From positions 1-10,947 of the forward strand of contig JAFVYE010000009.1 in NCBI GenBank assembly GCA_017500745.1: DNA of 10,947 nucleotides, in the 5' to 3' direction. The number at the start of each line of letters is the position of its first letter. The first letter of the stretch is position 1. The position numbers and the translations under genes were made by a program. This DNA comes from Clostridia bacterium. GTDB taxonomy: Bacteria > Bacillota > Clostridia > Christensenellales > CAG-917. The notes under the pieces are model-generated. The model saw only the letters and a list, made by a program, of their open reading frames with translations, was not told the origin of the DNA and searched no databases. This document shows, piece by piece, positions 6,236 through 10,947 of the stretch.

Positions 6236-7093
6236 TTATTCCTCTGTGTCGGGCATGGCGTCAATGTCGCTGGTGGATTGTTTTGCGCCAATCTTCATAT
6301 CCTCAAGTTTGTAGGTGCGCACGTCATAGTCGCCGTTTGACAGGAGAACACGGACACGTGAGGTTTGTTTGATGAGGTCGTTTTGTTCAACTGTGCCTTC
6401 GCCATCGGGGGTTTTGACCTTGCTTCCAACCTTGGGCATTTCCTTGTAGACTTCGCTATAGTAGGCATTTTCGTACTTCAAACAGCACATAAGGCGACCA
6501 CAAACACCGCTTATCTTTTGAGGGTTGAGGGAGAGGCCTTGGATTTTTGCCATTTTGATGGACACCTTTTCAAAGTCGGGCAGGTGAGTGGTGCAACAGC
6601 AGGGGCGTCCACAAGACGCAAGAGCGCCACGCATTTTTGTGTCGTCACGCTCGTAGATTTGTCTGAGTTCAATGCGCACCTTGAAGATGGATGCCAAAAT
6701 CTTGACAAGCTCTCTAAAATCCACTCTGCCTTCTGCAGTAAAGTAGAAGATGAGCTTTGAGCGATCAAAGGTGTACTCGGCGTCAACCAGCTTCATTTGA
6801 AGCCCCATATCAGCCACTTTTTCACGGATGACTTTGAGGGCGTGATCCTTGTCCGCAAGGTTCTTTTCCATCTTCTTGACGTCCTCGGCAGTTGCTTTGC
6901 GGATGACGGGCTTCAAGGGTTGGACGATATCCTTTTCTTCAACTTCTTTGTTTGTTATGACAACGGTGCCAAACTCTTGACCGCGAGCGGTTTCAACGAT
7001 TGCGCCATCGCCCTCATCAAAGAGGACGTCTTTTGGGTCAAAGTAGTACACTTTGTTGCCGTTTTTAAACTTTATACCAACAATTATTGCCAT
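6236..7093 (-). CDS. ricT: RicT/YaaT family PSP1-domain protein
   Basis: 285-residue PSP1-domain protein of the RicT (YaaT) family. In Bacillus subtilis RicT acts with RicA and RicF in a complex carrying [4Fe-4S] clusters that controls RNase Y-dependent mRNA processing and affects competence, sporulation and biofilm formation; partners in this organism are unknown. The cysteine-rich core is intact: CGRPCCC (161-167) and GVCGRLMCCLKYE (196-208), joined by DFEKVSIKMAKIQGLSLNP (173-191). These cysteines are the likely cluster ligands. The N-terminal region KFKNGNKVYYFDP and GQEFGTVV is typical, and a charged C-terminal tail follows. The ATG is preceded by GGAGG (7104-7108) inside holB, and the two genes overlap by 10 bases. 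It is the last cistron of tmk-holB-ricT and is followed by the bidirectional terminator. Confidence 0.93.
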   Translation of the reverse strand: MAIIVGIKFKNGNKVYYFDPKDVLFDEGDGAIVETARGQEFGTVVITNKEVEEKDIVQPLKPVIRKATAEDVKKMEKNLADKDHALKVIREKVADMGLQMKLVDAEYTFDRSKLIFYFTAEGRVDFRELVKILASIFKVRIELRQIYERDDTKMRGALASCGRPCCCTTHLPDFEKVSIKMAKIQGLSLNPQKISGVCGRLMCCLKYENAYYSEVYKEMPKVGSKVKTPDGEGTVEQNDLIKQTSRVRVLLSNGDYDVRTYKLEDMKIGAKQSTSDIDAMPDTEE

Positions 7094-8055
7094 TTATATT
7101 TTGCCTCCAATATTGAGAAAAGAAGGGAGTCCACAACGGCCTGAACGCTCACGTTGAGGGAGAGCTTCCTTCTTGCATCGGTAATTATCAAAATGATTTC
7201 GCTGAGTGCCTTTGCTGAAAAGCCGTCAGCAATTGAACGGATTTGCATGCCCACGTGCCTTGACAGCACTTGATTGTTGCTTTTTGTTGCAATCATATCT
7301 CGGAGGATGATGGAAAGCACGTTCAAAAACTCCTCCGTGTTTTTCAGCAGAGCAGGAGAGTGGTCAAGAGCCACCACGTCCGTGCTCTTTGAAAGCCCTT
7401 TCAAGAGCGTGATTGCAGAGGAGTAAAGCTCTGCATGATTGGGGGATTTTGCAATCCTATATGCCTTGCCAAGCTGGCCCTCGCTGCAATCGGCAGCAAG
7501 AGATGCCACCTCATCACTACAACCAAGGTCAAGCATTGCCTGCTTCACCGTGTCGTTGTCAAAGATGTCCAAATATATGGCTCTGCAACGGGACTTGATG
7601 GTGTCAAGCATTGCAGATTCGTTGGACACGCCAAGGAAAATGGTCACTCCGACAGGGGGCTCCTCAAGAGTTTTTAGAAGAGCATTTTGAGATGCCTGAT
7701 TCATCAAATCCGCACGATGGATATAATACAGCTTGGTGCCTGAAAGTGATTTGATGCTGGCGTCTTTGGTCATGTTGCGGATGGTTTCAACCTTGATGTT
7801 TTCGGCATTGAGGTTGAGCATGGCAACGTCTGCATGGTTGTTGTGGACCACGGTGTTGCAGGGGCCACAATGCATGCAAGCGGACTTGGTTTCGCAAAAG
7901 ATGGTGGCGGCAAGGAGCGTGAAAAACTCCTTCACAATCTCGTTGTCGGGGGACACCAGCATATAGGCGTGCCCCACTTCAAGACGGAAGTCACTGCGCA
8001 ATATATTGTACGCGCGGGAGTTTTTTAGAGTGTCTTCAAAAAGGATTTCACTCAC
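7084..8055 (-). CDS. holB: DNA polymerase III delta-prime subunit
   Basis: 323-residue clamp-loader delta-prime subunit, part of the AAA+ complex that loads the sliding clamp on DNA. As is normal for delta-prime there is no functional P-loop: the place where Walker A would be reads VSPDNEIVKEFFT (34-46). Zinc-binding cysteines are present in C54-x5-C60-x2-C63-x2-C66. The most characteristic segment is KLYYIHRADLMNQASQNALL (108-127) followed by KTLEEPP, and the SRC motif at 155-157 (KSRCRAIYL), which supplies the arginine finger to the neighbouring ATPase subunit. The start is GTG (8053-8055), sharing a GTGA overlap with the tmk stop, with a GAGG site inside tmk. It sits between tmk and ricT. 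Bacillus subtilis also has yaaQ and yaaR between tmk and holB; they are absent here. Confidence 0.93.
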   Translation of the reverse strand: MSEILFEDTLKNSRAYNILRSDFRLEVGHAYMLVSPDNEIVKEFFTLLAATIFCETKSACMHCGPCNTVVHNNHADVAMLNLNAENIKVETIRNMTKDASIKSLSGTKLYYIHRADLMNQASQNALLKTLEEPPVGVTIFLGVSNESAMLDTIKSRCRAIYLDIFDNDTVKQAMLDLGCSDEVASLAADCSEGQLGKAYRIAKSPNHAELYSSAITLLKGLSKSTDVVALDHSPALLKNTEEFLNVLSIILRDMIATKSNNQVLSRHVGMQIRSIADGFSAKALSEIILIITDARRKLSLNVSVQAVVDSLLFSILEAKYKWQ

Positions 8056-8660
8056 TTGATAGCACCTCTTTGACGCAGGGCGTCAATGATAAGATTTTTT
8101 GTGACGTTTTTGTCAAAGCTGGGTTTTATAGGCACGATTCTGCCGTTTGAAATGGCGATTTCGGCTTTATAACCCTCGTATACTTTGTTGTGGAACTCTC
8201 TGTTTTCTTGCTCCATGCGGTCGTTGCCGGGGGTGGCTCTAAATGACTCTGCGGGGCAGAGGTCAAGGAAGATGGTCACGTCTGGCATGCAGTTTTCAAC
8301 AGCGTAGTAGTTGACCTTTTTGACAAGGTCTGCACCAAGACCACGGGCATATCCTTGATAGGCGATTGAGCTGTCAAGATAGCGATCGCACACAACAATC
8401 TTGCCTGCTCTCAATGCAGGCAAAATGACTTGATCAATGAGTTGCACTCTGCTTGAAGCGTAGAGCATTGACTCTGTGACGGGGGCCATTTCGGTGTTGT
8501 TAGGGTTCAAGATAACTTTGCGGATTTGCTCCCCAATGGAAGTGCCACCGGGCTCACGGACAAACACGGCCTCTTGGCCTGTTCTATTGAGATATTCTTT
8601 TAAGAAATTGAGCTGTGTTGATTTGCCAACGCCTTCACAGCCCTCAAAGGTAATAAACAT
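8052..8660 (-). CDS. tmk: Thymidylate kinase (dTMP kinase)
   Basis: 202-residue dTMP kinase, which phosphorylates dTMP to dTDP with ATP in the dTTP pathway. P-loop FEGCEGVGKST (5-15), the substrate motif VREPGGT (34-40), the DRY motif CDRYLDSSIAYQG (91-103) and the LID region with NDRMEQENREFHNKVYEGY (146-164) are all in the expected order and the length is standard. The start ATG is preceded by AAGGAAGG with good spacing, about 20 bases from the predicted transcription start. First gene of tmk-holB-ricT, overlapping holB by four bases. The conserved linkage of tmk with the clamp-loader gene ties nucleotide supply to replication. Confidence 0.96.
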   Translation of the reverse strand: MFITFEGCEGVGKSTQLNFLKEYLNRTGQEAVFVREPGGTSIGEQIRKVILNPNNTEMAPVTESMLYASSRVQLIDQVILPALRAGKIVVCDRYLDSSIAYQGYARGLGADLVKKVNYYAVENCMPDVTIFLDLCPAESFRATPGNDRMEQENREFHNKVYEGYKAEIAISNGRIVPIKPSFDKNVTKNLIIDALRQRGAIK

Positions 8661-8685
8661 AAGTCACCTTCCTTTTGGTCAACAT

Positions 8686-8714
8686 AGTATAACACAAAAC
8701 CTTGCGGATAACAA
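8686..8714 (-). promoter_or_regulatory. Sigma-A-type promoter of tmk-holB-ricT
   Basis: Read on the minus strand: TTGTTA (8709-8714), 17-base spacer, TATACT (8686-8691), with TGT directly before the -10 box making an extended -10. Predicted start is near 8679, giving a leader of about 20 bases. The -35 box is only 15 bases downstream of the GH5 stop codon and no clear terminator separates them, so read-through from the GH5 gene is also possible. Confidence 0.7.
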
Positions 8715-8728
8715 CAAATTTGATCCTA

Positions 8729-10177
8729 TCACTCAAGGTTGTCAAGGATATAGTATTGTTCATCGGTGGGCTTCAAATCCTCTCCCAAGTAGAACTTGTC
8801 AAGATAGGGCTTGATGCAGTTGGTCAAATCTGTGTTTTCGTGATAGTTGGAGCTGTTGTGTAAGGCCCAAATCTCTGCAATGGTTTCTGCGCTGTCGGTG
8901 TAGATGTTGGCTTGCTTGTTTTTGAGGGTGCTTTCATTGAAGTTGTAAAGGCCCCAGCTTGAATATCCTGCTGCATGCTTTAACGTCCAAGTTGTAAAGG
9001 ACCAGCCCTTGCCGGTGTAGAGCTCCATTACCCCAGCCCAAGCTTGGGCTTCGGTTTGGTCGCTGTTTTGGTTGTGTTTGTATTTGTCGGGGTGAGTGTC
9101 GGGCCACACGTTAAACTCGCCAATGAGGACGGGGTAGTCACGCTTTGACAAGTTGTCAAGTTGTCCAACTTGGCTGTTGTAGTAGGCAGAGTTCAACTGA
9201 TTGCCACTTGCCCAGTTGTAGTGGTGGAACTGATATATCACGTTTTCCCAATCGTACTTGGAGGGCTTGGGGAGGTCCCATATTGACCAGCATGACTCAA
9301 CTGATATGACGTGATTTGGATCAACCTCACGGATTGCAATGATGAGTTCATCAAAATACTCCCAGGTTTGTTTTGTGGTGGTTTGTGACTTGCCACCTCC
9401 TGCATTTAGGGTTGCAACACCGGGCTCGTTCATGAGGTCGTAGACGGCCACCCAAACGTTGTTTTTGTATCTTTCTGCAATGGTCACCCAAAGCTCTTTG
9501 GTTTTTTCACGGCAGATTTCGCCAATTTCATCATCACGCCATAGACGGCCAACCTTTTCGCTGATGTCGCCGGTGTGGTCTTGGCCAGATTGTGAGCCAA
9601 CTGCGCCGTGCATATCAAGGATGGCGTAAAGTTGGTATTTCTCGCACATTTCAAGGGCCCAGTCAAGACGGTCAAATGCATCCTCTTTCATTGTGAGGTC
9701 TGCATAGTCCTTGACCACCCACTTTGATGAGGACTCGTCATAGACGAGAGGGTCCATAAGGTTCATATAAGTGAAGGGGATGCGGACGCAATTGAGGCCA
9801 AGATTTTTGATGTTTGCAAAGTCCTGTTCTGTCACCCAATTGTCCTCGTACACCCCAATGAGCTCTTTGGCTTTGTCCTCGCCAAAGCGGTTGTAGAGGG
9901 TGAGATAAATGTCAAGTTGAGCAATTTCTCTGCCTGTTTCGATGGGGCAGAGCCATTGTTCTTGCACAAGCCATCCTCCAAGGTTGGTGCCCATGAGGCC
10001 CATAGGATTGCCGTTGTGGTCAAGGAGGCGTATGCCGTCTGCGGTGACAAATGTGTCGGGCTCGGGAGAGGGAGGAGTGTCGTTGTTGGGCTCATCGGGA
10101 GTTCCGCAAGCCACAAGGGTGCCAAGAAGTGTTGCCATGATAAGAATTGTTGCCAAAATTGCCAAATATTTTTTCAT
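8729..10177 (-). CDS. GH5 family glucanase, predicted lipoprotein (exo-beta-1,3-glucanase-like)
   Basis: 482-residue secreted glycoside hydrolase. An N-terminal signal (1-23) ends in the lipobox LVAC, with C24 as the lipidation site, followed by an acidic, Pro/Asn-rich linker (about 25-42). The enzyme should be tethered outside the membrane and attack beta-glucans. The GH5 (beta/alpha)8 fold shows GTNLGGWLVQE (63-73), VRIP (131-134), ILDMHGAVGSQSG (186-198), the acid/base in LMNEPG (248-253, E251), QFHHYNW (316-322) and the nucleophile in IGEFNVW (352-358, E354), then WSFTTWTLK (392-400). The GTNLGGWLV and DMHGAVGSQSG segments resemble fungal-type exo-beta-1,3-glucanases (GH5_9), so a beta-1,3-glucan substrate is my best inference; a cellulase or other beta-glucanase remains possible. 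No carbohydrate-binding module is evident. The start follows AGGGG six bases upstream and has its own promoter. Confidence 0.87.
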   Translation of the reverse strand: MKKYLAILATILIMATLLGTLVACGTPDEPNNDTPPSPEPDTFVTADGIRLLDHNGNPMGLMGTNLGGWLVQEQWLCPIETGREIAQLDIYLTLYNRFGEDKAKELIGVYEDNWVTEQDFANIKNLGLNCVRIPFTYMNLMDPLVYDESSSKWVVKDYADLTMKEDAFDRLDWALEMCEKYQLYAILDMHGAVGSQSGQDHTGDISEKVGRLWRDDEIGEICREKTKELWVTIAERYKNNVWVAVYDLMNEPGVATLNAGGGKSQTTTKQTWEYFDELIIAIREVDPNHVISVESCWSIWDLPKPSKYDWENVIYQFHHYNWASGNQLNSAYYNSQVGQLDNLSKRDYPVLIGEFNVWPDTHPDKYKHNQNSDQTEAQAWAGVMELYTGKGWSFTTWTLKHAAGYSSWGLYNFNESTLKNKQANIYTDSAETIAEIWALHNSSNYHENTDLTNCIKPYLDKFYLGEDLKPTDEQYYILDNLE

Positions 10178-10205
10178 AATTGACCCCTGTGTTTTTGTAA
10201 ATATT

Positions 10206-10234
10206 ATTTTACCCTTTTATGAGGTGGGTGTCAA
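10206..10234 (-). promoter_or_regulatory. Near-consensus sigma-A promoter of the GH5 gene
   Basis: Minus strand: TTGACA (10229-10234), 17-base spacer, TAAAAT (10206-10211). The -35 is perfect and the -10 has five of six consensus bases. Predicted start is near 10199, about 22 bases before the ATG. It is arranged back to back with the leuS promoter, the two -35 boxes being 22 bases apart. No obvious operator palindrome or cre-like site was seen. Confidence 0.78.
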
Positions 10235-10256
10235 TACGGCAAAATTCTTTTTTGTG

Positions 10257-10285
10257 TTGACTTATAGATTATTAAGTATTAAAAT
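10257..10285 (+). promoter_or_regulatory. Sigma-A promoter of leuS
   Basis: TTGACT (10257-10262), 17-base spacer, TAAAAT (10280-10285). Predicted start is about 10292, giving a leader of roughly 64 bases. The leader holds a small GGGC-TTTT-GCCC hairpin (10297-10308). It is too short for a T-box, and no T-box sequence or terminator is seen, so leuS is probably not regulated by uncharged tRNA here. Confidence 0.75.
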
Positions 10286-10355
10286 AAGTTTAATATGGGC
10301 TTTTGCCCGCGTATGCGCACATAGCGAGACAGCAAATTTCTCAACGGAGATATAT

Positions 10356-10947
10356 ATGGATCTTAAACAAATTGAAGCCAAATGGCAGAAAAAGTGGGAA
10401 GAAACAGCCATCTACAAGTTCAACCGTGACAGCGTCAAGGATAAATATTACGTCCTTGAAATGTTCTCATACCCTTCTGGAGCAAAGCTTCACGCAGGAC
10501 ACTGGTACAACTACGGTCCCAGCGACAGCTTTGCACGTTTCAAGCGTATGCAAGGCAAGGAAGTGTTTCATCCTATGGGCTTTGACGCCTTTGGACTTCC
10601 TGCAGAAAACTACGCAATCAAGACGGGCATTCATCCCGAGGACAGCACCATCAAAAACATTGAAACAATGGAAAAACAATTGAAAAAGATGGGTGCAACT
10701 TATGACTGGGATTACGAAATCAAGACCTGCATGCCCGACTACTACAAGTGGACACAATGGATGTTCCTTCAAATGTACAAGCACGGCCTTGCATACCGCA
10801 AGGAAGCACCAGTCAATTGGTGCCCCTCATGCAGTACCGTCCTTGCCAACGAGCAAGCACAAGACGGCGTTTGCGAAAGATGCGGAAGCACCGTTGTGAG
10901 AAAAAATCTTACACAATGGTTTTTCAAGATAACAGATTACGCAGAGG
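10356..10947 (+). CDS. leuS: Leucyl-tRNA synthetase, N-terminal part (3' truncated by window)
   Basis: First 197 codons of LeuRS, open to the window end. LeuRS charges tRNA-Leu with leucine in the cytoplasm. The class I signature HIGH appears as HAGH (46-49) in EMFSYPSGAKLHAGHWYNYG. Next come FHPMGFDAFGLPAENYAIKTG (71-91), a stretch common to LeuRS, and YYKWTQWMFLQMY (129-141). The zinc knuckle is complete: NWCPSC (154-159) with C156 and C159, and GVCERCG (171-177) with C173 and C176; it is followed by TQWFFKITDYAE (186-197), which leads into the editing domain. The zinc ligands distinguish it from LeuRS forms lacking the metal, such as that of Bacillus subtilis. The ATG is supported by GGAGA (10346-10350) five bases upstream. 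The KMSKS loop and editing site lie outside the window. Confidence 0.95.
   Translation, partial: MDLKQIEAKWQKKWEETAIYKFNRDSVKDKYYVLEMFSYPSGAKLHAGHWYNYGPSDSFARFKRMQGKEVFHPMGFDAFGLPAENYAIKTGIHPEDSTIKNIETMEKQLKKMGATYDWDYEIKTCMPDYYKWTQWMFLQMYKHGLAYRKEAPVNWCPSCSTVLANEQAQDGVCERCGSTVVRKNLTQWFFKITDYAE

Noticed and set aside
7384..7408. Strong intragenic stem in holB (GCTCTT...AAGAGC with an inner GAAAG/CTTTC pair and one bulge)
   Set aside because: No T run follows on either strand and the sequence is fully explained by coding; likely chance or codon-driven.
8401..8423. Perfect 8-bp stem TTGCCTGC / GCAGGCAA within tmk
   Set aside because: Coding sequence for LPALRAGK; the A run follows on the non-transcribed direction only, so it is not a terminator for this operon.
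8698..8740. AACCTTG / CAAGGTT pair spanning the GH5 stop and tmk promoter, as a GH5 terminator
   Set aside because: Only 7 bp with a 29-base loop and no proper T tract on the minus strand; too weak to call.
9035..9050. 16-bp perfect palindrome AGCCCAAGCTTGGGCT inside the GH5 gene
   Set aside because: It encodes the Ala-rich AQAWA stretch and lies mid-gene with no regulatory context; treated as coincidence.
10260..10289. ACTTAT / ATAAGT inverted repeat overlapping the leuS promoter
   Set aside because: Short arms in very A+T-rich sequence that already contains the -35 and -10 boxes; not distinguishable from background.
10303..10683. Open frame of 126 codons overlapping leuS in another frame
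   Set aside because: The true frame from 10356 gives an unmistakable LeuRS; the other product is low-complexity Ser/Thr/Lys-rich and unlike any family.

Overview
This window looks like ordinary chromosome from a low-to-mid GC member of the Bacillota, most likely a Clostridia-type organism. The signs are: the gene order tmk-holB-ricT, known from Bacillus and its relatives; strong AGGAGG-type ribosome binding sites; four sigma-A-like promoters, all with 17-bp spacers; a VanW-family exported protein; a PgcA-type phosphoglucomutase; and a LeuRS with a CxxC...CxxC zinc knuckle. TAA, TAG and TGA all serve as stops, so the genetic code is standard. I cannot name genus or family from this sequence alone.

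Layout. (1) 1-2573, plus strand: the 3' end of a CCA-adding enzyme gene, rmuC, and a PHP-family phosphoesterase form a tightly packed operon (ATGA overlap, then a directly abutting stop and start), closed by an intrinsic terminator. (2) 2560/2593-3408, plus: a VanW/G5-type exported protein whose first in-frame ATG lies inside that terminator hairpin, so its true start is uncertain. (3) 3421-3506: a terminator-like hairpin, a 23-bp perfect palindrome and a strong promoter. (4) 3522-6012, plus: a hexapeptide-repeat acyltransferase and an alpha-phosphoglucomutase, one two-gene operon. (5) 6011-6132: a compact nested palindromic element beginning at the mutase stop codon, followed by a bidirectional terminator at 6190-6219. 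(6) 6236-8660, minus: ricT, holB and tmk, read in the order tmk-holB-ricT from one promoter. (7) 8729-10177, minus: a GH5 lipoprotein glucanase with its own promoter. (8) 10257-10947, plus: promoter and first 197 codons of leuS, divergent from the GH5 gene.

Functionally the window is mostly housekeeping: tRNA 3'-end maturation, nucleic-acid hydrolysis and repair, dTTP synthesis, the clamp-loader delta-prime subunit, the RicT regulatory protein, glucose-phosphate metabolism and leucyl-tRNA synthesis. Three surface or carbohydrate genes sit among these (VanW-like, acyltransferase, GH5). I see no transposase, phage gene, CRISPR array, tRNA, rRNA, toxin-antitoxin pair or defence system. No gap between genes exceeds 300 bases. 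The most interesting non-coding signals are the 122-nt structured element after the mutase gene and the hairpin plus palindrome before the acyltransferase promoter. I do not find convincing evidence of an undescribed protein system.
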